Source: a virus
Strand: one strand, 5' to 3'
IMG/VR virus record: IMGVR_UViG_3300045738_000171
Span: 1-35,980 of that record
DNA: 35,980 nt
Numbering within the stretch: the stretch's first letter is position 1; each line of letters begins with the position of its first letter. Below, in pieces: positions 21,223-27,968 of the stretch. The translations under genes and the position numbers were made by a program. Below the pieces are notes generated by a model. It saw only the letters and a list, made by a program, of their open reading frames with translations. It did not search any database and was not told the DNA's origin.

Positions 21223-22437
21223 ATGACACCCAAACAACAAGCAGCGCTTGACGCTTACGCTAGGTACGGCTCATATCAATTAGCCGCCGACGCGCTAACC
21301 ATTAGCAAATCAACAATCCAACAGTTATGCAAAATGGGGCGGGCATCCCAAAATGATGACCCGCTAATAAAATCAGCGTCGCAGGCTTTGGGCCTTAATG
21401 ATACCACCAACGCGCCGTTTTTCTGGGCCAAGTCACACGAACCCGACGAGCATGGGTTAACTTATTCCATGATGGTTCGAAACCCCGCATGTGGCAATGA
21501 AGCGATAGCGTTTACAGATATAGTCCGAGATTCCTTAGAAGATTATAAACCCCTAGACCGTAAATTATTTGCACCCCGAATTAACATCAACAAAAAGGGC
21601 GACAAGCTGCTTGTGCTTGATTTGGCAGATGTCCACTTCGGCAAATTATGCACCACGGAAGAAACTGGCCACAAATATAATATCGAGGTTGCTAGACACA
21701 GAGTTATTGAGGGCACTAGGGCGCTACTCCGAAGATCGGATGATATAGGCCGCATCTTATTTGTTATGGGTAACGACATTCTGCACACAGAGGATGGGAA
21801 GGCCAGCACCGCCGGAACACCACAAGATAGCGATGGTTCATACTTCACCGCGTGGAGGGCCGCGCAGCACGCCAGTAATGACGCTATAGCTGAATGTGCA
21901 GCCGTTGCTGATGTTGACCTTATCCACTGCATGTCAAACCATGACTGGCGATCAGGGTGGGCACTATCGCAAACAATATCCGCCGCAATGTCTGGACATA
22001 AAGGCGTAAGAGCGACGCCCTACAATATGTCGGAAAAGCATTTGAAGTTTTACGGATACGGACGGAATGGGCTAATGCTAACGCATGGCGACGGGGCGAA
22101 AGAGGAAGCACTAACAAGCCTATTCCTAAGACAAGGGAAACACCTAGTTAATAAATGTGACCTGCTTTATGCGTATCTCCACCACTTCCATCACAAGAAA
22201 CGCAAGCGCCGTGGAATTGATGTTTTTGAATCCGAAAAAGACCATACCGCATTCACTCAAATAAACACTGGCGCTGCGAGAGTGGAGGGCGGCGATATGA
22301 TGGCTGAATATGTTAGAAGTCCAAGTGACCCAGATGGATGGCACGACAGGAATGGCTACATAAATAGACAGGCTGTGGAGGCGTTCATGCACTGTCCACA
22401 CGAAGGGCAAAAAGATAGATTTACGGAGTGGTTTTAG
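21223..22437 (+). CDS. Metallophosphoesterase (calcineurin-like) with N-terminal helix-turn-helix
   Basis: 404 residues from ATG 21223 (GGAG upstream). N-terminal HTH-like segment (AARYGSYQLAADAL-type, residues 5-40), then the two-metal phosphoesterase motifs: D133/D136 and H138 in VLDLADVHFGK, GND at 183-185, NHD at 239-241, HGD at 288-290 and HHFHH at 320-324. Phage members of this group are often near replication genes and annotated as DNA repair exonuclease or phosphatase; the substrate is unknown. It sits 14 bases ahead of the membrane cassette and may share its transcript. Confidence 0.85.
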   Translation: MTPKQQAALDAYARYGSYQLAADALTISKSTIQQLCKMGRASQNDDPLIKSASQALGLNDTTNAPFFWAKSHEPDEHGLTYSMMVRNPACGNEAIAFTDIVRDSLEDYKPLDRKLFAPRININKKGDKLLVLDLADVHFGKLCTTEETGHKYNIEVARHRVIEGTRALLRRSDDIGRILFVMGNDILHTEDGKASTAGTPQDSDGSYFTAWRAAQHASNDAIAECAAVADVDLIHCMSNHDWRSGWALSQTISAAMSGHKGVRATPYNMSEKHLKFYGYGRNGLMLTHGDGAKEEALTSLFLRQGKHLVNKCDLLYAYLHHFHHKKRKRRGIDVFESEKDHTAFTQINTGAARVEGGDMMAEYVRSPSDPDGWHDRNGYINRQAVEAFMHCPHEGQKDRFTEWF

Positions 22438-22451
22438 CAAAGGAGAGTAAC

Positions 22452-23222
22452 ATGTTCACTGGCTTGAAAATAATATATGTTGAAATCCGTGTGATGTTGG
22501 CGATATTTTTAATCGCAACAGGTGCATTAGTAGGCGGAATGATTTACGCAGGACACGCTTTTACGGCAGAAGAAGTCGAGGAAGTAGAAACGGGGCTTGT
22601 ATTTACCAAGCTGTCCGAAACTCTCTACAGCATGACAGGCGACGTAGGATTTGGAGATTGCGAACGTATAGCGCCGCTGCTTCCGTCAGATGGGTCGGTG
22701 TTTACGTTGATTCTAGAAAGCCCCGGAGGTTCGCTTGCAGATGGAAGTTGCCTAGCCTCACATATCAAATTGCGGAACGCCGTTACAGTGGTTCGCGATA
22801 GTGCGGTGCTTGGCCCGGAGGGGCAGGTTCTCTATCAGCCAGACGCAGATGGTGACGGCAAGGTTATCTGTGCAAGTGCTTGTTCGTTGATGTTTCTCGG
22901 CGGCGATCAGCGGTATTTAATGGGAGGAAACGTATGGTTCGGAATCCACGGGCCTAGAACACCTGACCCAGAGGGAATAGCACCAGCCGCGCTTGAGGCC
23001 AGCGCATACCGCACTGCTGCGGCGCTGTTGCTTCTACTTAAAGATTTGGGCATAGATGATGATGGCGTGAGGTTGGCGTTCATTCAGATACCGTCGAACA
23101 GTATGTACTGGCTGAATCCAAAGGATTTCAGGTCAATGCCAGGGCTGATAAGTCTAGCTACTCATTATGTTGATTTTCACGGGTTTACAGCACAGAACCC
23201 ACTAGCAACAGTAGGAGGATAG
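22452..23222 (+). CDS. Membrane-anchored ClpP/crotonase-like serine protease (COG3904-like)
   Basis: 256 residues from ATG 22452 (AGGAGAG upstream). One N-terminal membrane segment (about 12-36, VMLAIFLIATGALVGGMIYAG) then a ClpP-like domain facing the periplasm: LILESPGGSLADGSCLASHI (86-105) and KVICASACSLMFLGG with Ser142 as likely nucleophile, then His166 in WFGIHGP. Cys140 and Cys144 flank the serine, as in periplasmic COG3904 proteins. Could cleave membrane or periplasmic peptides. First of six coupled membrane-cassette genes. Confidence 0.75.
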   Translation: MFTGLKIIYVEIRVMLAIFLIATGALVGGMIYAGHAFTAEEVEEVETGLVFTKLSETLYSMTGDVGFGDCERIAPLLPSDGSVFTLILESPGGSLADGSCLASHIKLRNAVTVVRDSAVLGPEGQVLYQPDADGDGKVICASACSLMFLGGDQRYLMGGNVWFGIHGPRTPDPEGIAPAALEASAYRTAAALLLLLKDLGIDDDGVRLAFIQIPSNSMYWLNPKDFRSMPGLISLATHYVDFHGFTAQNPLATVGG

Positions 23223-23223
23223 G

Positions 23224-24246
23224 ATGCTTCGTTCTTTTTTCTTTAGCAAACGATACGGACCTTACGCTTGGATAATGCTGGCTATACTGCTGGGGATTAG
23301 CTGGTATACGGTAGAAATCCTAGTAGTATATAATACATGGAACCGCGAAATCATGGACGCGCTGGAAACGCTACAAGAGGAACGATTCTTCACACTGTTC
23401 GTCGGATGGGATGTTGAGCGAATATGGAACCTTGTTACGTTAAACAAAGATTCGATCAATTCAGTACCAAGTTTTATAGAAATTGTGGCCCTCTATACAC
23501 CTATCGCAGTGGGAGGTTCGTGGTTGACAGCAAGATATACTTTCAAATGGAGAGAAGCGAACACACTTTATTATTTGAAGCGTTGGGAAAAGAGTAAGAT
23601 AAAAATCGAGGGTGCAAGTCAACGTATGCAAGAAGATTTAATGATGTTTGGTGACATTTTGCAAGGGCTTGTAACTGGTTTGTTTTCCGCCATTCTTGTT
23701 TTGTTCGCCTTCATTCCAATACTCTGGGGACTGTCTGAAGCATTGCCAATTTGGGGCGGAGAAATTATCGCCGGATTCCTCGTTTGGGTTGCGCTGATTA
23801 TGTCATTAGGTGGCACGTTTATTTCGATATTCTTAGCTTGGCCTTTGAAAAGGTTTGAAGTGTTGAATCAGATTGTCGAGGCGGTTTTCAGGAAGCGTTT
23901 AGTATTATCAGAAGATAGCTTCGCGGCGCGGGCCTACGATGAACTTGCTGATATGTTTGATGCTGTGCGTAAAAGCTACTACCGCCTTTTTAATTGGTGG
24001 ATGGGTTTCTCCACTTTTCAGCAGGTCTTCGGATTCTTATTGGGTAACGTCGCATTATTTGCCCTAGCCCCGGCCTACTTTGCTCAAATGATAACGCTTG
24101 GGGTCTTGTTTCAATGTCTTAACGCATTCTCGCGTGTGGATAATTCACTTGGATTTTTCATAGATAGATGGCAATCTGTGGTCAAACTGACTGCGGTGGT
24201 TTCGCGGATTAAAACCTATGACCGCGCATTGAAGGAGTCTGAATAA
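23224..24246 (+). CDS. SbmA/BacA-family inner-membrane transporter
   Basis: 340 residues, six to seven membrane segments. The match to SbmA/BacA (PF05992) is strong: TFKWREANTLYYLKRWEKSK, IEGASQRMQEDLMMFGDIL (about 128-146), LVLFAFIPILW, NQIVEAVFRKRLVLSEDSF (215-233), and DAVRKSYYRLFNWWMGF (246-262). E. coli SbmA has 406 residues; here the N-terminal extension is shorter. SbmA/BacA use proton motive force to import peptides and related antibiotics, and BacA matters in rhizobial symbiosis. Its stop overlaps the next ATG (TAATG). I know of no characterised phage copy. Confidence 0.88.
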   Translation: MLRSFFFSKRYGPYAWIMLAILLGISWYTVEILVVYNTWNREIMDALETLQEERFFTLFVGWDVERIWNLVTLNKDSINSVPSFIEIVALYTPIAVGGSWLTARYTFKWREANTLYYLKRWEKSKIKIEGASQRMQEDLMMFGDILQGLVTGLFSAILVLFAFIPILWGLSEALPIWGGEIIAGFLVWVALIMSLGGTFISIFLAWPLKRFEVLNQIVEAVFRKRLVLSEDSFAARAYDELADMFDAVRKSYYRLFNWWMGFSTFQQVFGFLLGNVALFALAPAYFAQMITLGVLFQCLNAFSRVDNSLGFFIDRWQSVVKLTAVVSRIKTYDRALKESE

Positions 24247-24677
24247 TGGTTTTTTGGAAACTATGGACCCTATTCGTTGCAATCCTAACAGGCTTGGGAG
24301 CGGCATGGCACTTTGGTTACGTTTCATACGTTCTTGAAAATGACGTGACCCGCCTGTCGGTGATTATCGCCGCTGTATTTTTCGGGGCATCCGCTTGGGT
24401 GGGTGTGCTTGCTGTGAAGGGTAAGCAGCCCACGACGATGCTTTATTTTATCGCGGGATCTTGCACTAAGCTGGGACTGTTGGGAACGGTAGGCGGGCTT
24501 ATGATAATGATGAGCGCCAATTTTACCGATATAGATAACCCTGACGTGGATATGATAGAGGGAGTTATAACCTCTATGATTTCCGGCATGGGTACAGCGA
24601 TGCTAACGACGCTCGTCGGTATTATGGCGGCGATGTTGCTTGAAATGCAGCTTGTTCTTTTAGAGGATAAGCCATGA
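24246..24677 (+). CDS. MotA/TolQ/ExbB-like proton-channel protein
   Basis: 143 residues, four membrane segments (about 5-28, 37-57, 64-89, 106-137). The third and fourth carry the MotA/TolQ/ExbB signature: CTKLGLLGTVGGLMIMM (73-89) and VITSMISGMGTAMLTTLVGI (107-126), where the LGLLGTVxG and AMxTTLxG motifs line the channel. Shorter than TolQ/ExbB (about 230-245), with almost no cytoplasmic loop. It pairs with the Asp-bearing single-span protein encoded next and should form the five-to-two stator. Coupled at both ends. Confidence 0.8.
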   Translation: MVFWKLWTLFVAILTGLGAAWHFGYVSYVLENDVTRLSVIIAAVFFGASAWVGVLAVKGKQPTTMLYFIAGSCTKLGLLGTVGGLMIMMSANFTDIDNPDVDMIEGVITSMISGMGTAMLTTLVGIMAAMLLEMQLVLLEDKP

Positions 24678-25264
24678 GGAAAACGGAGAATAACACTTCC
24701 TTTCTGGATTTGCTGCTTATTCTTGTCGTCATGTATGGGGCTATGCTTATTCTAGCATTGCCGTTTCTCAATCCCATAGCAGACGAAGGTGTTGTTACGC
24801 CCGATGGGCTTGTTATGATTACCCTGCGCTGGCCCAATGGTTCGGTTAAGGATATGGACCTCTGGGTTAAAGGCCCAGATGGAACCGTTGTTAGCTATCA
24901 GCGCAAGGATGGGCGGTATATTCTGCTGGACAGGGACGATCTAGGTTCAGCTAACGATTCTATTATCGTGGACGGTATTGTTAAAATCATTCCCCGAAAT
25001 CTTGAAACCGTGATGATAACAGATTTGCAGGACGGTGAATATGTGGTGAACGTGCATCACTTTTCCGGCGTAGCGGGCGAGGTTGAGGTGACGGTGGAGG
25101 TTACGGGATTAATGCCGTATCGGATTTGGTTCACGGGCGACGCAACGCTTTCGTCGCGGCAGGAATTAACAGTCGTCAGCTTCACCGTGGAGGGTGGTCG
25201 TATTACAGACGTTAGGACTGATTTGCAAGTCAGGCTTAGATCAGCAGGAGGGTCTGTGCCATGA
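24674..25264 (+). CDS. MotB/ExbD-like single-span protein with periplasmic beta domain
   Basis: 196 residues. One membrane segment (SFLDLLLILVVMYGAMLILALPFL, about 9-32) with Asp12 at its start, the position of the proton-carrying Asp of MotB, TolR and ExbD. The periplasmic part lacks the usual peptidoglycan-binding domain; it reads DMDLWVKGPDGTVVSYQRKD...LLDRDDLGSAND, a DUF2135-like beta sandwich, ending ELTVVSFTVEGGRI. So a stator B-unit with an unusual ligand domain. ATGA overlap with both neighbours. Confidence 0.75.
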   Translation: MRKTENNTSFLDLLLILVVMYGAMLILALPFLNPIADEGVVTPDGLVMITLRWPNGSVKDMDLWVKGPDGTVVSYQRKDGRYILLDRDDLGSANDSIIVDGIVKIIPRNLETVMITDLQDGEYVVNVHHFSGVAGEVEVTVEVTGLMPYRIWFTGDATLSSRQELTVVSFTVEGGRITDVRTDLQVRLRSAGGSVP

Positions 25265-25698
25265 TTGAATCATTAATCATTTCACTCGCCGCGCTGGTTG
25301 TCATCTTAGCATTCCTGATGTATCATTCAGGTGCGCCAGCCATCTTGAAGCTCACGGTTTTCCCTGCACTTATCGCTGCGATTATACTAGGAACAGTGGT
25401 TTACAAAGATCGGCTCGGCGCACCTATCAACGCTTATCCCAAAGGAGAATTTTTGTATGTGTTCCACCAGTCAGGCCAATCTGGGGAGGTGATTTATCTC
25501 TGGGTGTGGACCGCTGATCGAGGTCAGCGGTTGCACACCTTTGATTATGATCGCCAAACAATGGAAGAACTAGAGGAGGCAAAGGGCCGTGCTGAAGATG
25601 GTCAGGAATACGGCCAATTCACAGCGAACACTGAGAGCGGATTTGATTACGAACAAGCCGATGAACCACATGAACCACGGGAAGGATTTGAGAAATGA
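25261..25698 (+). CDS. Two-span membrane protein of unknown function
   Basis: 145 residues. Two hydrophobic segments (about 3-21 and 28-47) followed by a soluble part with GEFLYVFHQSGQSGEVIYLWVWT, and a very acidic C-terminus rich in Glu/Asp (LEEAKGRAEDGQEYGQF...EPHEPREGFEK). No family recognised. It lies between the stator pair and ClpP with ATGA overlaps at both ends, so it probably belongs to the same assembly. Confidence 0.65.
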   Translation: MIESLIISLAALVVILAFLMYHSGAPAILKLTVFPALIAAIILGTVVYKDRLGAPINAYPKGEFLYVFHQSGQSGEVIYLWVWTADRGQRLHTFDYDRQTMEELEEAKGRAEDGQEYGQFTANTESGFDYEQADEPHEPREGFEK

Positions 25699-26309
25699 GC
25701 TTGATACATATACCAAAGAGGAAAGAGCCAACACCACCACCCCCAATGCCTACACCCCCACCAGCACCATATAAACTGGGGGAGGCTTCATATGAAGATG
25801 GTGATTTACACCTAAGCACGAAATTCGAAAATACAGAGATAATTCCGCTGGTTCAGGCAATAATTGATTATAACAAGAAGCCCGAAGATAAGCGGCCCGA
25901 AGTAATACGCATTTTTATTAATAGCGGCGGCGGTGAAGTTTCAGCGTGTCTACACTTGATTGACATTATGAAGCAGTCGGCCATCCCCGTTCACACATAC
26001 GGTATGGGTCTGGTTGCTAGTTGCGCGTTTATGACGCTAATGGCTGGCGAGAAACGATTTGCCACGCAAAACACGCTGTTGATGTCTCACCAATATTCGG
26101 GTGGGTCTGGTGGCAAGGAACATGAATTGCAGGCAAGCCAGCGCCGGATGGAGATTATTTCTTTTCAGCTAATGGACCACTACAGAAAATGCACAGGAAA
26201 AACTGAGAAATACATCCGTAAACATTTGCTGCCCGCAAGTGATGTATGGCTAACAGCCGCCGAATGTGTTACGCATAATGTTATAGATGAAGTCATCAAA
26301 ACATATTAG
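25695..26309 (+). CDS. clpP: ClpP-family serine protease
   Basis: 204 residues. A Pro-rich N-terminal 25 residues (PKRKEPTPPPPMPTPPPAP) precede the ClpP fold: IRIFINSGGGEVSACLHLID (71-90), nucleophile Ser109 in GLVASCA, His132 in MSHQYSGG, and Asp183 in SDVWLTAAE; the triad spacing fits ClpP. No Clp ATPase is encoded, so it may degrade small peptides or use a host chaperone. The Pro-rich tail is unlike ordinary ClpP propeptides and could contact a partner in the cassette. ATGA overlap with the upstream gene. Confidence 0.88.
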   Translation: MSLIHIPKRKEPTPPPPMPTPPPAPYKLGEASYEDGDLHLSTKFENTEIIPLVQAIIDYNKKPEDKRPEVIRIFINSGGGEVSACLHLIDIMKQSAIPVHTYGMGLVASCAFMTLMAGEKRFATQNTLLMSHQYSGGSGGKEHELQASQRRMEIISFQLMDHYRKCTGKTEKYIRKHLLPASDVWLTAAECVTHNVIDEVIKTY

Positions 26310-26317
26310 GAGATCAA

Positions 26318-26413
26318 ATGAAGTGGTATAACGAACAGACAAGGGGCGTAAAGCTGATGATTGCCTTCGTTGTTATCGTCATCGTTGCAGAGGGTATAAA
26401 ATATTTAGCCTGA
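26318..26413 (+). CDS. 31-residue single-span membrane micro-protein
   Basis: Reads MKWYNEQTRGVKLMIAFVVI and VIVAEGIKYLA, one hydrophobic segment after a polar start. AGGAG five bases before ATG 26318, nine bases after clpP, and its end overlaps the convergent Rz1-like gene by nine bases. A good ribosome binding site and membrane composition support it; function unknown, possibly the last part of the cassette. Confidence 0.55.
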   Translation: MKWYNEQTRGVKLMIAFVVIVIVAEGIKYLA

Positions 26414-26623
26414 ACAAGCCCCGTCGAATCCAGAAATAACCGCCACGCCCGCTTCTTGTGAGCGTGGCCCACCATCTTCTATCAGCGCCACGTTTAGTGC
26501 GTCAATGTCGTCGTCTAGTTCGTCACAGATTCCTGTCTGACTTACGGTCGCGCAACCACTCACTAGGAGTAAACTCAGCAGCATCAGACTGCGAATCTTC
26601 AATGTTTTCCCTTGTGTCCACAT
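26405..26623 (-). CDS. Rz1-like outer-membrane spanin lipoprotein
   Basis: 72 residues with a lipobox (LLLSLLLVSGCATVS pattern). The signal region MKIRSLMLLSLLLVSGC would also be produced from a TTG at 26602 with AAGGGA upstream, so the true start may be 26602. The gene begins inside the i-spanin gene in another frame, the classic nested Rz/Rz1 layout. Outer-membrane lipoprotein spanins fuse the two membranes in the last step of lysis. The mature part is short and acidic rather than Pro-rich. Converges with the early operon end. Confidence 0.7.
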   Translation of the reverse strand: MWTQGKTLKIRSLMLLSLLLVSGCATVSQTGICDELDDDIDALNVALIEDGGPRSQEAGVAVISGFDGACSG

Positions 26624-26750
26624 AATCTTTATGGTCCTTTTTGACCTGTTTGGTTTTCTGCATAGACATGCCCTGCATCACAGCAGCGCCCAGCGCAGCC
26701 ACGAATCCAAGCGCAGCGATTAAATACAGTTTCAGTTTACCGAATATCAT
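26523..26750 (-). CDS. Rz-like inner-membrane spanin
   Basis: 75 residues: N-terminal membrane segment LYLIAALGFVAALGAAVMQG (about 8-27), then a charged helical region (MSMQKTKQVKKDHKDYVDTR, continuing ENIED). This is the i-spanin design. It contains the start of the Rz1-like gene out of frame and overlaps the holin-like gene stop by four bases. Shorter than lambda Rz (153) but in the range of small phage spanins. Confidence 0.65.
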   Translation of the reverse strand: MIFGKLKLYLIAALGFVAALGAAVMQGMSMQKTKQVKKDHKDYVDTRENIEDSQSDAAEFTPSEWLRDRKSDRNL

Positions 26751-26959
26751 TTTATTGCCTTGGATGTTATCATTCTCAGCATACTGTTACCAAAAACCGT
26801 TATCAGCGTGAGCACAAGGGCTGCTGTGGTGGCTTGAGCGTCTGTTAGCCCTAATTGGTCCGTAAACTGCATTGCCGCCCCAGACAGGCTTACAATGAGC
26901 GTTGTCAGGTTGAACCACAAAGTTTTTGATTGATACCAGCGTTTAGAAAAGTCCTGCAA
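26747..26959 (-). CDS. Putative holin or small membrane lysis protein (TTG start)
   Basis: 70 residues from TTG 26959, chosen because GGAGG lies six bases upstream; the long frame from 27106 would overlap the endolysin by 164 bases and is rejected. Two hydrophobic segments (LWFNLTTLIVSLSGAAMQF and TTAALVLTLITVFGNSMLRM) with a DQLGLTDAQA turn fit a class II holin. Lies between endolysin and spanins. Confidence 0.6.
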   Translation of the reverse strand: MQDFSKRWYQSKTLWFNLTTLIVSLSGAAMQFTDQLGLTDAQATTAALVLTLITVFGNSMLRMITSKAIK

Positions 26960-27548
26960 AGAACGCCTCCACTTCGTCAAAGAACAGCGCAATGGCTGCG
27001 ATAAGGGCTGCAATAGGTAGCCAAGCGGCGGGAACGCCTTCACGCGCCCCGCCAGAGCCAGCGGTTGTTTCATAAAAATGCGTCGGCAGTGATGCATCTG
27101 CAACATTCATTTGGAAATATACAGCCTCACTTGCACGTCGATTTATCAAACCTTGGCTCACAACCTTTTTACCATTAACCGTGATTTTGTTCCACATCAA
27201 TATTGCCTGTGAGGCTCCATTTTTATCGCCCTTGTTAAATTTACGCGCCGCCGTTGAACCCTCAAATGCACCAACGCCGATGTTGTGGGTTAGACTTACA
27301 AACCCGCCAAATTCATGGTTTGTCATTTGCTTTTTAATAACACGCGCAACGCAGGCGGCTGCAATGCCTAGATCATCAATTAGAAGTTTCGCCGCCCCGT
27401 AATCAGTTATTTCCATGCCAGCGTAAACGCCTTTTGTGTGGCCGAAGCCTATCGTCCATATGCCCGCGCTGTCCGTATACGCCTCAAGCCGAAGCCCCTC
27501 GAATTGCTTTATGAGGTTAACCGTTGCTGAAGTTAATTCGTTTTTCAT
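26943..27548 (-). CDS. Endolysin, GH24 (T4 lysozyme-like) with C-terminal membrane segment
   Basis: 201 residues from ATG 27548 (GAGGGGG six bases upstream); the frame opens further to 27569. Catalytic triad with T4 lysozyme spacing: Glu17 (KQFEGLRLEAY), Asp26 (DSAGIW) and Thr32 (TIGFGHT). PF00959 muramidase, cleaves peptidoglycan. After the enzyme a GSGGAREG linker leads to a hydrophobic C-terminus (AWLPIAALIAAIALFFDEVEAF), a possible membrane anchor. No N-terminal signal-anchor is seen. Overlaps the holin-like gene by 17 bases. Confidence 0.9.
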   Translation of the reverse strand: MKNELTSATVNLIKQFEGLRLEAYTDSAGIWTIGFGHTKGVYAGMEITDYGAAKLLIDDLGIAAACVARVIKKQMTNHEFGGFVSLTHNIGVGAFEGSTAARKFNKGDKNGASQAILMWNKITVNGKKVVSQGLINRRASEAVYFQMNVADASLPTHFYETTAGSGGAREGVPAAWLPIAALIAAIALFFDEVEAFFAGLF

Positions 27549-27736
27549 AGTCGCCCCCTCAGATAGCATTGATATACGTGGTCTCTTTCTTTACGCCGAA
27601 ATACGCAATCAATCAATCGCATCTGGACCGCTGCGGTATATGATCCGCGAGTCCACGCTTTGAAAAGGCGGGAGCAATATGTCTCCCCCAAACTGCCGAA
27701 TGTTAAAAAATTAAGCAATCGGCTGGTGAAAATCAT
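27545..27736 (-). CDS. Small basic hypothetical protein in lysis cluster
   Basis: 63 residues: LLNFLTFGSLGETYCSRLFKAW, then an AAVQMRLIDCVFRRKERDHV segment. The pattern of a GETxxSR motif and a late DHxxxxY resembles a small phage protein found near endolysin genes. It overlaps the upstream membrane gene (ATG 27736, stop 27733) and the endolysin start by four bases, so it fills the otherwise empty 184-base gap. No function assigned. Confidence 0.5.
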   Translation of the reverse strand: MIFTSRLLNFLTFGSLGETYCSRLFKAWTRGSYTAAVQMRLIDCVFRRKERDHVYQCYLRGRL

Positions 27737-27921
27737 TCCTCTAGCGTCCTTTTTTTGATTTGTATCTCAAGCCATTTATTTCGAATGGTCAGCACAATAA
27801 CCACAAGACCTAGGCCCATGACCAAGATTTGATAACTCGGTTGTAATATGCCGAGCCATATGGGGTTTGATACCGCTGCGCCGCCCAGTAGATACGGAGC
27901 TACCTCTTGTCCTGTAGTCAT
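27733..27921 (-). CDS. Small membrane protein, holin candidate
   Basis: 62 residues. One long membrane segment (QILVMGLGLVVIVLTIRNKW, about 31-47 plus flanks) with a less hydrophobic first part (APYLLGGAAVSNPIWLGILQ) and a charged tail (IQIKKRTLEE). Size, topology and position just before the endolysin support a holin or antiholin. GAGGAACACGAAT precedes the ATG. Confidence 0.5.
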   Translation of the reverse strand: MTTGQEVAPYLLGGAAVSNPIWLGILQPSYQILVMGLGLVVIVLTIRNKWLEIQIKKRTLEE

Positions 27922-27968
27922 ATTCGTGTTCCTCTATGTCCGCGTTAGCGGGACTGATTTAGTCATAG

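Noticed and set aside
21543-22440. Minus-strand frames over the metallophosphoesterase
   Set aside because: Shadows; all metal motifs lie on the plus strand frame.
26443-26467. CCACGC/GCGTGG hairpin near the convergent operon ends
   Set aside because: It lies inside the Rz1-like coding region and has no U-run on either strand, so it is not convincing as a terminator.
26960-27106. N-terminal extension of the holin-like gene up to 27106
   Set aside because: It would overlap the endolysin by 164 bases and reads as an out-of-frame shadow; the TTG at 26959 has a perfect ribosome binding site.
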